From positions 1 to 35,046 of the forward strand of contig CAKZMM010000094.1 in assembly GCA_937128505.1 (NCBI GenBank): a DNA stretch of 35,046 bases. The letters run 5' to 3'. The stretch is from an uncultured Thermogutta sp. GTDB taxonomy: Bacteria > Planctomycetota > Planctomycetia > Pirellulales > Thermoguttaceae. Below the pieces are notes generated by a model. It ran no database searches. It was not told where the DNA came from and was given only the letters and a program-made list of their open reading frames with translations. This document shows, one piece after another, positions 16,098 through 23,802 of this stretch (its first letter is position 1; each line of letters starts with the position of its first letter). The position numbers were made by a program, and so were the translations under genes.

Positions 16098-16612
16098 TCA
16101 GCCGCAACGCCGAGCGGATCGGTGTGGACTGCCAGCTCAGCACCGAAGAAGCAGGCACGCTACTGAAACATCTCTCTCCGAGAGTTATGACATTATGGTG
16201 CGGTAGTATTTTGATTCGGATCGCCTGAAAAGCGTTTCCGGATTTTTGCGCACTGGATCCTTCCCTAAAAACGCCACCGGAGGCGCTATCAATGTGTCTA
16301 ATAAAGTTCGCGACGAAGCGGCCGAAATCACGCCTACCTGCCCTCTCTGCCCTTTGAAGGAGTTCCTAACAGCTATCTTTCTCCCTCTCCCCCCAAAACT
16401 CGGACTGCTTCATGCAAGGCGATAGTTGCAGCCGAGCTCTCGGTCCCCGTAAAATGATACCACGTCAGTAAACGACATGACAAAAACGCGTAGCCACGGC
16501 TTTGCAGGGTCCACGTTTGGCAAGTAGGTATTTCTTTTCCAGGAGATGCCGAAAGGTCGACCTTCGAGCCGCAACCGCAAATACCGGCCTAAAACGGATA
16601 AGGACCCGATCG
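16098..16612. other. Non-coding stretch between IS remnant and PIMT gene
   Basis: This 515-base segment has no supported gene. An in-frame upstream extension of the PIMT gene to 16502 exists, but it lacks family resemblance and a ribosome site. The PIMT promoter presumably lies here; I see no clear one. Confidence 0.45.
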
Positions 16613-17479
16613 ATGTCCTACTCGAGCCGACTGTTGCCGGTAGTGGCGTGGATTGCAGTGGGAATCCTTCTGATTTTGGGCATTCTAACCGGGGGGGCAT
16701 TCCGCATGTTTTGGTGGGAAAAACCCACGTTGGGCGATCCGATGGTTACACAAGTTTCTTGGGCAAACCAGGCCGAAAAACCACCACTGACTACCGAGCA
16801 AGTTGCTAGCTTGGTCACCTCTCGACTTCCAAATGAAGAGCCGGAATTCCTCGAAGCGCGAAAGCGGATGCTCATCCATCATTTACACGGGCGAGATATT
16901 ACGGACTCCGCAGTCCTTCGGGCTATGGGAAGAGTACCACGGCAGCTTTTCGTCTCCGAACCACTTCGGGAATTAGCTTACGCGGATCACCCGTTGCCCA
17001 TCGGCCACGAACAGACCATTTCGCAACCTTACATCGTCGCTTTGATGACGCAGCTTGCGCAGCCGAGCCCTGAATCTCGGGCTTTAGACATCGGCACCGG
17101 CTCCGGCTATCACGCCGCAGTCTTGGCCGAAATCTGCAAAGAAGTGTACAGCATCGAGATTATTAAACCGCTTGCCGAGGAGGCCGAAAAACGGCTCCAA
17201 TCCCTCGGTTACACGAATATCACGGTACGACATGGAGACGGTTACCGTGGTTGGCCTGAAAAGGCACCGTTTCATGTGATCATCGTTGCGGCTGCCCCGG
17301 ACCATGTGCCGCAACCCCTGGTGGACCAATTGGCCCCGGGGGGAAGACTCGTGCTGCCGGTGGGACGCTTTTACCAACAATTGCTTGTCGTCGAAAAACA
17401 GCTTGACGGAACCGTACGCCGGATCCCCAGCGTACCCGTCAGTTTTGTGCCGATGACCGGCGAAGCTGAACGCCAATAG
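16613..17479 (+). CDS. pcm: Protein-L-isoaspartate O-methyltransferase with membrane segment
   Basis: This enzyme methylates isoaspartyl residues in damaged proteins using S-adenosylmethionine. The PIMT domain occupies about 82-280: the pre-motif QTISQPYIVALMTQL (134-148), SAM motif I ALDIGTGSGYHAAVL (157-171), VYSIEI, and the late motif LAPGGRLVLPVG. The catalytic domain is complete. Unusually, it follows an N-terminal hydrophobic helix (about 7-30, VVAWIAVGILLILGILTGGA) and a 50-residue linker, giving 288 residues against about 210 for the bare enzyme. The start ATG at 16613 has AAGGA 8 bases upstream; a longer frame from 16502 is unlikely. The gene stands alone, downstream of the gene-poor region and convergent with lgt. 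Because SAM is cytoplasmic, the membrane orientation is an open question. Confidence 0.9.
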   Translation: MSYSSRLLPVVAWIAVGILLILGILTGGAFRMFWWEKPTLGDPMVTQVSWANQAEKPPLTTEQVASLVTSRLPNEEPEFLEARKRMLIHHLHGRDITDSAVLRAMGRVPRQLFVSEPLRELAYADHPLPIGHEQTISQPYIVALMTQLAQPSPESRALDIGTGSGYHAAVLAEICKEVYSIEIIKPLAEEAEKRLQSLGYTNITVRHGDGYRGWPEKAPFHVIIVAAAPDHVPQPLVDQLAPGGRLVLPVGRFYQQLLVVEKQLDGTVRRIPSVPVSFVPMTGEAERQ

Positions 17480-17618
17480 GTAGCCGGCACGCGGCCCTAC
17501 CGCCGATACACCAACTATCCGGAGCGAACTTCTGCCCGCGGCATGCAAGCAGATACCGATAGCCCATCGACTACTTTCTTAATCGACGGGATAATCAGCA
17601 CAAAACCGAGCTTGGCAT

Positions 17619-17656
17619 GGCGTTGCTTGGGGAGTGCGGCGTTGCTTCCCGAGTGC
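17619..17656. repeat. 19-base tandem repeat, two copies
   Basis: Units at 17619-17637 and 17638-17656 match at 16 of 19 bases. All three differences are clustered, with GGG in the first copy and CCC in the second. The repeat lies in the gap between the convergent pcm and lgt genes. Confidence 0.85.
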
Positions 17657-17697
17657 TACATTTCATTCCGATAAAGCGCAGCAATCCGAGTGCACGC

Positions 17698-19002
17698 TTA
17701 TCGGTGTGCCCCAAGTGCCGCCATTGCCTTTCCTGGTTTCGCGCCGAGCGTGTATATCCAGATTAATCCAGCACCCACAAGGGCAACGATGCTAATAAGT
17801 TGCGAAATGGTCAGCCCCACGCCCCCCAGAACGAGGAGGCTTGGCTCGTCGTCCCGGATAATCTCCAAAATAAACCGGCTCACAGGATACGCGGTAAACA
17901 TCATTGCCAGCACCTGCCCATCATGACGGCAAAATGGCTCGCAAGCCATTAGAAAAAGACACAAAAGCAACGCGTTGAAGGCACTGTAAAGCTGGGACGG
18001 ATGCACGGGTAAACTCTGCGGTGCTTGATTGGCAATCGACCATCGGTAAACCCGCGTTTGATCCTGAACTGAAATTTCTAAGGTTTCGGTAATCTGATGA
18101 GCCCAAATGAGTTCGGATTGGGCCGCTTCCACCGTCGGTGTCGGCCTTCCATTGATAGCCACCATCCGCTGGCCTGGTTTCAGCCCCTGCCTTTCCGCCT
18201 CAGAGCCCGGTTGTACGGCGCTGACTATCGGGGGATCGCCCCCCGAACCGCGAAATTTCAATCCGTGAATAAAAGCTTGGCCTGATTGAACCTGATGAAC
18301 ATGCGCAAGGCTTCCCGCAGGAAAGCGCACAGCCCACGGCAGTTCGCACACTCCCCCGAAGCAACATCCGTTCAAAAAACAGCCTAATCGACCGATGGCT
18401 AACCCGAGCATAAAACTGGGGGCCATCAGGTCGAGGGTTGCCCAAACCGGAACCCGCCACCAGCGCAGGAAAACGAGGGTGCCGGCAATTCCGCCGATGA
18501 CCGACCCGTAAACCACCAATCCTCCGCGCGTCACATTGAAGACATTGATCGCTGTGCGCAACCAATCGACCTGCCCGCTCGGTGCTTGAACGCGAATGTG
18601 CGACCAGTACTCCACGACATAGAAAAGCCTGGCTCCGATAATTCCAGAAACAAATGCCCAAAAGGCTAGTGACAGGATGAAATCGCTATCAAATCCGCGA
18701 TGACTGCCTCTCCAAATCGCGAGCCCAACCGCAGCAACCACCGCCAGAAGCAACATCACCCCGTACCCGCGAATGGGCAGCCCTTGCGGCTCAAGGAGCG
18801 CCGGCAAAACAAAAATGATGATGAAGGCGACTACCGCCGCCAAAAGAAGCTGATCCCGCAATTCGCCGGTCCAGCCGGTTCGGCGCCAGACTCGATATGC
18901 GATAACTCCCACGCTCAATAACCAAACGGCCAATAACCATCCAAAACCGAACACGGGAATTCCGAGGAATTCCCTAGGGATTAAAAAAAGCGTTGGCCTC
19001 AT
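17698..19002 (-). CDS. lgt: Prolipoprotein diacylglyceryl transferase with PDZ insertion
   Basis: Lgt transfers diacylglycerol from phosphatidylglycerol to the lipobox cysteine of prolipoproteins in the inner membrane. The canonical core begins at GLPIRGYGVML (74-84) and includes RGGLVVYGSVIGG (159-171), the signature GRLGCFLNGCCFGG (204-217), HPSQLYSAFNALLL (334-347) and RFILEIIRDDE (376-386), with several membrane helices. Two features are unusual. An extra N-terminal part of about 73 residues contains two more hydrophobic helices. Between the signature and HPSQLY lies a soluble insertion (about 250-325) with PDZ-like sequence, VSAVQPGSEAERQGLKPGQ and MVAINGRP. The total of 434 residues compares with about 290 in E. 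coli. The start ATG has AAGG about 8 bases upstream. panC and folK follow further along on the same strand but across a large gap. Confidence 0.93.
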   Translation of the reverse strand: MRPTLFLIPREFLGIPVFGFGWLLAVWLLSVGVIAYRVWRRTGWTGELRDQLLLAAVVAFIIIFVLPALLEPQGLPIRGYGVMLLLAVVAAVGLAIWRGSHRGFDSDFILSLAFWAFVSGIIGARLFYVVEYWSHIRVQAPSGQVDWLRTAINVFNVTRGGLVVYGSVIGGIAGTLVFLRWWRVPVWATLDLMAPSFMLGLAIGRLGCFLNGCCFGGVCELPWAVRFPAGSLAHVHQVQSGQAFIHGLKFRGSGGDPPIVSAVQPGSEAERQGLKPGQRMVAINGRPTPTVEAAQSELIWAHQITETLEISVQDQTRVYRWSIANQAPQSLPVHPSQLYSAFNALLLCLFLMACEPFCRHDGQVLAMMFTAYPVSRFILEIIRDDEPSLLVLGGVGLTISQLISIVALVGAGLIWIYTLGAKPGKAMAALGAHR

Positions 19003-19061
19003 GCAGCAACCTTGCCCTTTTATTTGACGTCGAAATCTGGCGGCTAATCTTTTCCGAGGTC

Positions 19062-19117
19062 TATGAAGCCCCTCTCCTCCGAAGTTTATGAAAGCCCCGG
19101 TTTATGAAGCCCCTCTC
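19062..19117. repeat. 15-base direct repeat plus partial middle copy
   Basis: TATGAAGCCCCTCTC occurs at 19062-19076 and exactly again at 19103-19117 (41-base period). A related partial copy, TTTATGAAAGCCCC, lies between them at 19085-19098. The set is 60-115 bases upstream of the lgt start codon. Confidence 0.85.
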
Positions 19118-19156
19118 AATCACCCCCGGAAAGCCTAATGTGAACAACCTACCCCA

Positions 19157-19191
19157 CCAAAAACCGACCGATTTGCAATCGGAGCTTTTTT
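19157..19191. terminator. Possible bidirectional terminator
   Basis: CCGATT (19168-19173) and AATCGG (19177-19182) form a 6-base stem with a 3-base loop. On the plus strand AGC and six T follow (19186-19191); on the minus strand TCGG and five T follow. The minus-strand copy is placed to end transcription after panC, about 370 bases beyond its stop. The short stem makes it modest in strength. Confidence 0.45.
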
Positions 19192-19469
19192 CGCAACAGT
19201 AGTAAGCTATCCGTAATTGATACCCTGCTTGTTGTTGCCGGACACCGGCGATCCGCCTACCGTTCCGAATCCCCGCCGTTTTGATCTATCTATTTCTCTG
19301 CCACAAACACCTTGGACTTGCCACGAAAATCCCCTTCGATAAGCGGTAGCACACCTTACGATCAACGTTCTGGCAGCTCACAATCGCGCATCATTTTTGC
19401 GGAAAGGCCCCCGTCGTAACACAGCATTCGGGCTGCAAATTCACGCACTCTAGGTTCCCCAATATCAGT

Positions 19470-19513
19470 TCCTTTAGTTCCCCATTGAAAGTCCTTTAGT
19501 TCCCCATTGAAAG
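19470..19513. repeat. Perfect 22-base tandem repeat, two copies
   Basis: Units at 19470-19491 and 19492-19513 are identical, beginning TCCTTTAGTTCCCC and ending GAAAG. A diverged part copy (GGTTCCCC) precedes them near 19454. The repeat begins 41 bases past the panC stop codon. Confidence 0.95.
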
Positions 19514-19554
19514 GAAATCCGGCAGCGGCTGCCTGACGCCATTAAGCCCCTGCA

Positions 19555-20415
19555 TCACGGCTCGAGTAACAAGTTATCGATTAGTCGGGTTTTCCCTAAG
19601 CGAACTGCCACGGCAGCCAGGGTCTTTCCGGTAATAGCGTCAACCGGCTGTAAAGTCTCAGGATTCACCAGCGCAACGTAATCGGTTCTTGCGTTGGGAA
19701 TCGCATCGATAACCTGTCGCATTTCCCGAAGAATCACATCGGCACGGCGTTCCCCGTTTCGTAAGCACTCGGCCGCCCGACAAAGGCTCCGCCATAAGAC
19801 CGTCGCCTGTTTCCGGCTTTCAGGATCCAGGTAGCTATTCCGGGAACTCATGGCGAGGCCATCAGACTCGCGGACCGTGGGCAAAACGCGGAGGATGATC
19901 GGAAGATCCAAATCGCGGATCATCTTCTCAATCACCAGGGCTTGCTGATAGTCCTTTTGCCCGAAATAGGCTACGTCCGGTTGAACGATGTTAAAAAGCT
20001 TCAGTACAACTGTGGCAACCCCGCGGAAATGCCCCGGGCGACAGACCCCTTCGAGCGGTTCCGATACACCTTTGACCTCGACCCAGGTGTCAAAACCCGG
20101 AGGGTACATCTCCCGCGCCTCCGGGGCGAAAACAAGCTCCACACCACAGGAACGAAGGCCGGCGAGGTCCCGATCCAAGGTTCGCGGGTAGCGTTCAAAA
20201 TCCTCCTGGGGCCCGAACTGCGTGGGGTTCACAAAAATGGAAACAACCGTGCAATCGCACTCGGTCTTGCAGGCCCGCACCAAGCTCAGATGCCCCTCGT
20301 GAAGTGCCCCCATTGTCGGCACGAAACCAACCCGTTTCCTTTCCCGCCGAATAAGGGTTAAGGCCTCCCGCAGTTCCGCGATTTTCCGAATCAATCTGGG
20401 TTCCCGTGCGGCCAT
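19555..20415 (-). CDS. panC: Pantothenate synthetase (pantoate-beta-alanine ligase)
   Basis: PanC joins pantoate and beta-alanine with ATP hydrolysis in pantothenate (coenzyme A) synthesis in the cytoplasm. The family motifs are all present: PTMGALHEGHLSLV (the HIGH-like nucleotide site, about 34-47), SIFVNPTQFGPQEDFERYPR, CRPGHFRGVATVVLKLFNIV, YFGQKDYQQALVI, and MSSRNSYL near the KMSKS-equivalent loop. From the ATG at 20415 the length is 286 residues, normal for the family. GAGGG lies 4 bases upstream of that ATG; a TTG five codons earlier (20430) is less likely. folK lies upstream on the same strand about 209 bases away, so the two coenzyme genes may share a transcript. Confidence 0.97.
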   Translation of the reverse strand: MAAREPRLIRKIAELREALTLIRRERKRVGFVPTMGALHEGHLSLVRACKTECDCTVVSIFVNPTQFGPQEDFERYPRTLDRDLAGLRSCGVELVFAPEAREMYPPGFDTWVEVKGVSEPLEGVCRPGHFRGVATVVLKLFNIVQPDVAYFGQKDYQQALVIEKMIRDLDLPIILRVLPTVRESDGLAMSSRNSYLDPESRKQATVLWRSLCRAAECLRNGERRADVILREMRQVIDAIPNARTDYVALVNPETLQPVDAITGKTLAAVAVRLGKTRLIDNLLLEP

Positions 20416-20623
20416 ACCACCCTCTACCAAAGAATCTGCGGCACTTTTCCTCCGATGTCTCAGCTTACAATCTCCAGATTGCCTGTAACCCCAGAATCAA
20501 CAACTTGTTGATACCGCATGGCACGGGCATCACCGCTTCAAAAGGTATTAAGACTGTAAAATATGCAGGATTAAGTGCCGGTTTGAACTATTCGCTTCTT
20601 GGACGAACTCCGCCCGGCCAGCT

Positions 20624-21724
20624 TTACTCCATCGCTTGGATAGCCGCGGCAAGTTCCCGGTAACATTCCTGTTTAGAGACTCCTGTCAGCCGAAGCACCG
20701 GCCCCAGCCCCGGTCGAGTTGCCTCACAGGCGATCGCCTCGCGCAATAGGGAAATCAGGGATCGATTGCTTGCACCTGAAAGCCGAAGCTTATCCGTTGT
20801 TTCAACACCCTTGAAGCAGTCGGCACCCAGCCCATCCGCGGCAAGGTCCTCTAATAACACCAAAAGCTTAGGTTGGGGAAACCGACTTATCGCTTCGAGC
20901 AAGGTGACTCGCGCTTGCTCATAAGCCGCCACCTCCACAGATCCCAAACTACTCCAATAGTTTAGATAGCCCAACGATTGTCCGAGCCAAAAATCACTCA
21001 CAAGCCAACACGCTGACCCCGTCTCATGCTCCCCTCTAGCCAGCATCCGTTTAACGATCTGGCCCCGAGTTTGAACGATTGCTAATTCCTTTTCTACCGC
21101 TTTCGCAAAATTTAGACAACCGGACTCGGGACACTGAAAGGCTTCACTTTCGTTGGACCGGGAATCATATAGACGCCCAATGGAGCCCCCAAAATCCACC
21201 TCGGCTACGAGCGACTTTTTGCCCACCCGCGGCGGGCCGGTAATCGCCACGTATCGGGGGCTTAGCTCTAGGTGGTTCAGCAAGCGTTGTAATGACCAGC
21301 CAATCTTGGGATGAATCAAATCGGGGGCAATTTCACAGGCAGGCTCCAGCACAAACCGCCGAAATGCCATCCGCGGGTGAGGGACCTGGAGGTCTTCGCC
21401 CTCGATCACTAGCGCGTCATAGAGGAGCAAATCCAAATCAATAGTCCGCGATTCCCACCGCTGAGTGCGGTATCGCCCCATTTGCTTCTCGATTTTGTGG
21501 AAAATTTGAAGAAGCCATCGTGGCGGCAGATCTGTTTCCATCAACAGCGCACCGTTAAGGTAGTTCAGTTGATGGGGCGGCCCTCCCACCGGCCTAGTTT
21601 CAATCCACCGGCTTGCTCGGATGATTTTGATCCCCGGCTGCTGCCCCAAAAGCTGGATCGCTTGGCGGAGATTCCTATCGCGATCACCGAGGTTTGTACC
21701 AATTCCGACGAGGGCAATTGCCAT
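20624..21724 (-). CDS. folK: HPPK (FolK) fused to nucleoside-kinase-like domain
   Basis: The N-terminal half (1-155) is 6-hydroxymethyl-7,8-dihydropterin pyrophosphokinase, a folate-synthesis enzyme. It has VGIGTNLGDRDRNL, the signature RWESRTIDLDLLLYD (89-103), and VPHPRMAFRRFVLEPACEIAP. The C-terminal half (156-366) resembles the deoxynucleoside kinase fold: YVAITGPPRVGKKSLVAEV at the P-loop (163-171), then VSDFWLGQSLGYLNYW and AAYEQARVTLLEA, and a beta-strand segment KLLVLLEDL. The Walker A ends GKK-S rather than GK[ST], and the arginine-rich lid (RxxxRGRxxE) expected of active kinases is not seen, so this half may be non-catalytic. Fusions of FolK with such kinases are known in Bacteroidetes. 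The ribosome site is weak (GGGAA, about 11 bases upstream). Confidence 0.9.
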   Translation of the reverse strand: MAIALVGIGTNLGDRDRNLRQAIQLLGQQPGIKIIRASRWIETRPVGGPPHQLNYLNGALLMETDLPPRWLLQIFHKIEKQMGRYRTQRWESRTIDLDLLLYDALVIEGEDLQVPHPRMAFRRFVLEPACEIAPDLIHPKIGWSLQRLLNHLELSPRYVAITGPPRVGKKSLVAEVDFGGSIGRLYDSRSNESEAFQCPESGCLNFAKAVEKELAIVQTRGQIVKRMLARGEHETGSACWLVSDFWLGQSLGYLNYWSSLGSVEVAAYEQARVTLLEAISRFPQPKLLVLLEDLAADGLGADCFKGVETTDKLRLSGASNRSLISLLREAIACEATRPGLGPVLRLTGVSKQECYRELAAAIQAME

Positions 21725-22455
21725 GGGTGCAACGTTCCCACATTCAACCTATGACTCAACGCGACCGTAAGCCGCCTCCACCTTCCGAAGCCAGAAATTG
21801 TCGGACAATCCCCCGGGACCGGTCGGTTCGAAAGCTGGAAAATCGCCCAGACGGCTACACTAACCCCTTCTGTGAATAAGCGTTGCAAATCGCCGCAAGC
21901 GAAATCCCCCCAGCGTATAGGTTTCCAGAGGTGCACTCCCCCGCAAGCCGATTCCCCACCTCCTCAAAGGATGGGCAATCCGTTGATTTCCCGGGAGGTA
22001 TTTGCTCGTGTTGTTAGAGTCTCCTTTACCAATTCGATCCGTTCAACCGCCCGTATCGGCCGCGCAGCTCCAACTGTCTCACCGTATCGGGAAGCGACCT
22101 CTTGGGGCAGGAAACTTTAGCTTTCTATCATTAACGACTGCTTTTATTCTCCCCGGGCCTCAAGCGACGATTAATCCAAATACCAAGTATTTTAGAGATT
22201 TATGAATTGCCCCTTACCCCACGCTCGCCCATGAAGCCGAACCTTCTGCCCTTTCGCTCTAACGCGGTGTCCCCAGGTGATCCAGCAGGACATACGGATT
22301 TTCGATGGATTTTCTGGGAGTCTTTCTATCTGAATTGAATATGACGATATAATTCGAGAAAGGATAACGAAAATCAATTGCAAAATCGAATTCCGCGGAA
22401 AGGAAGCAACTGGGCTTACGGCTCCATGCGAGTCCTGAAAAGCTGCAAGTGATCC
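21725..22455. other. Divergent folK-mqnA intergenic region
   Basis: The 731 bases between divergent folK and mqnA hold no firmly supported gene. A 67-codon frame at 22002-22205 starts TTG shortly after GGGAGG, but it has no recognisable features. Near mqnA an A+T-rich segment contains TATAAT (22348-22353) within an imperfect inverted repeat (GAATT, ATAT, GACG, ATAT, AATTC; 22332-22354). Confidence 0.45.
22332..22354 (+). promoter_or_regulatory. Possible mqnA promoter or operator
   Basis: TATAAT at 22348-22353 sits in an imperfect palindrome with arms GAATT..ATAT and ATATAATTC around GACG. No good -35 hexamer lies 16-18 bases upstream, so an activator-dependent promoter or a repressor site is possible. 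The mqnA start is about 100 bases downstream. Confidence 0.3.
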
Positions 22456-23277
22456 ATGAATGATTTGACCGTGCTGACAAGCGCTCCCCAACCGGAAAAA
22501 ACGTCCCAGCTAAGAATCGGCGGTGCTAACTACTTAAATTCGTGGCCCTTGACCCGTTACCTGCGGGATTGGTTTCCGGATGCTGAGATTAACTTTGACG
22601 TTCCCAGCCAATTGGCCGAGGACTTGGCCGCCGGCAAGCTTGATGTGGCGTTAATCCCCTCCATTGAGTTTTTCCGCATTCCCGGTGCGAACGTCGTTTC
22701 GGATGCATGTGTGGCCTGCCAAGGGGAAGTGCGGAGTGTCAAGCTGCTCAGTCGTGTTCAGCCCAATAAGATCCGCACGTTGGCATTGGATCAAACTTCG
22801 CGAAGTAGTGTTGTTCTGGGTCAATTGTGGCTTCGGGAACGCTGGCAGTGTTGGCCGCAGACCGTCCCATTGAGTGCTGATTTTCCTTTGGGAAGCTCGG
22901 CTTGCGACGCCGCCATCCTCATCGGTGACCGAGCTATGCAGACAGAGGGGAATTGGGACGGGTTTACCTTAGTCTATGACTTGGGGAGCGAGTGGTACAG
23001 TTGGACGGGGTTACCCTTCGTTTTTGCCCTGTGGGTGTGCCGCCCCGGGATCGATGCCAATCAGCTTCACCAAGGGTTTGCGGCAGCCCGGGATGAAGGA
23101 ATTCGAAAGATTCCGCAGCTTTCCCGAGAGGCCTCCGAGCGTTTGGGAATCCGCGAAGAGGTCTGTTGCACCTATTTGGCAGAAAAGCTGAGATTTCACT
23201 TCGATGAAGCGGCTCAGGCCGGTCTGGAGCGCTTTCGCCAGTTGGCAGTGAAGCATCACCTTCTCCGGCCGCGTTGA
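22456..23277 (+). CDS. mqnA: Chorismate dehydratase (menaquinone, futalosine route)
   Basis: MqnA converts chorismate to 3-enolpyruvoylbenzoate, the first step of the futalosine pathway to menaquinone. The protein has a periplasmic-binding-like fold. Family features are LRIGGANYLNSWPLTRYL (about 19-36), DVALIPSIEFFRI (64-76), SVKLLSRVQPNKIRTLALDQTSRSSV, and DAAILIGDRAM with the typical ligand-pocket segment, followed by YDLGSEWYSWTGLPFVFALW. The length of 273 residues is normal. The start ATG at 22456 lacks a strong Shine-Dalgarno sequence. mqnC, a later step of the same pathway, follows on the same strand after 525 bases. The other pathway genes are not in the window. Confidence 0.94.
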   Translation: MNDLTVLTSAPQPEKTSQLRIGGANYLNSWPLTRYLRDWFPDAEINFDVPSQLAEDLAAGKLDVALIPSIEFFRIPGANVVSDACVACQGEVRSVKLLSRVQPNKIRTLALDQTSRSSVVLGQLWLRERWQCWPQTVPLSADFPLGSSACDAAILIGDRAMQTEGNWDGFTLVYDLGSEWYSWTGLPFVFALWVCRPGIDANQLHQGFAAARDEGIRKIPQLSREASERLGIREEVCCTYLAEKLRFHFDEAAQAGLERFRQLAVKHHLLRPR

Positions 23278-23802
23278 GATGTTGCGCTAAGACGTATAGG
23301 CCGGTGACGAAGGCGCACTTGGCAAGAACGCGCCGGACCGTGGTTTAAGCAATCGGTTTAGCTTGATCCACCCGGATAGGATTGAAGAGATCGTTTCGGA
23401 TAACCGCAAATACCGGAGCGAGACCGCTCGGTTTAGCGTGGCTCGGCCGATCGTAGGAGAGGCAATTCCTTTTTTACGTGTGTGTGGAGGCATTTCCGAT
23501 CCTATCCGAGTTTATGGAGAATTGGGTGGCATTTCCCAAGGCGGCGGCATGAAAATCCGAAAAGCCTTCAGCTCCCGCTTTCGGGGCAAGCGTTGATTAT
23601 GGCTCCTCAGTTTTTGATTTTCGCCTAAAAGAAGCTCGTTTTCATTTTCGGCTGGAACAAATTCGCTGGTATCGAACCGGTTATTGACGCAAGCCTTTCG
23701 CCTTGCCCAAAAATCAACGGTACTGGGATTTATAAAACTTGTTTGGTGGTCAGTAACTTCTTGTTTTCTTGTTGGGTTCTTTCAGGCGGTAAATTTGTTT
23801 CA
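23278..23802. other. mqnA-mqnC gap, no gene supported
   Basis: These 525 bases separate two genes of one pathway. A 77-codon TTG-started frame (23363-23596) has no recognisable family. The 12-base CGGTTTAGCKTG-like element occurs twice, near 23354 and 23430. TATAAA near 23731 could be a -10 for mqnC but lacks a matching -35. Nothing else is seen. Confidence 0.4.

Larger units (their letters stand above)
19003..19554. other. lgt-panC gap with repeats and a two-way terminator
   Basis: This 552-base region has no supported gene. It contains a repeat set near the lgt start (19062-19117), a short stem with T-runs on both sides (19168-19191), and a perfect 22-base tandem repeat just past the panC stop (19470-19513). 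The lgt promoter should lie in the left part. Confidence 0.5.

Noticed and set aside
17698-19002. Tyr in place of the E. coli Lgt His103 taken as loss of activity
   Set aside because: Tyr at this position is, as far as I recall, common in Lgt proteins of other bacteria, and the other core motifs are intact.
19470-19513. Tandem repeats considered as a CRISPR array
   Set aside because: The units abut directly with no unique spacers, occur only twice, and no cas genes are present.
23363-23596. 77-codon frame between mqnA and mqnC
   Set aside because: It has a TTG start, no ribosome site and no family resemblance.
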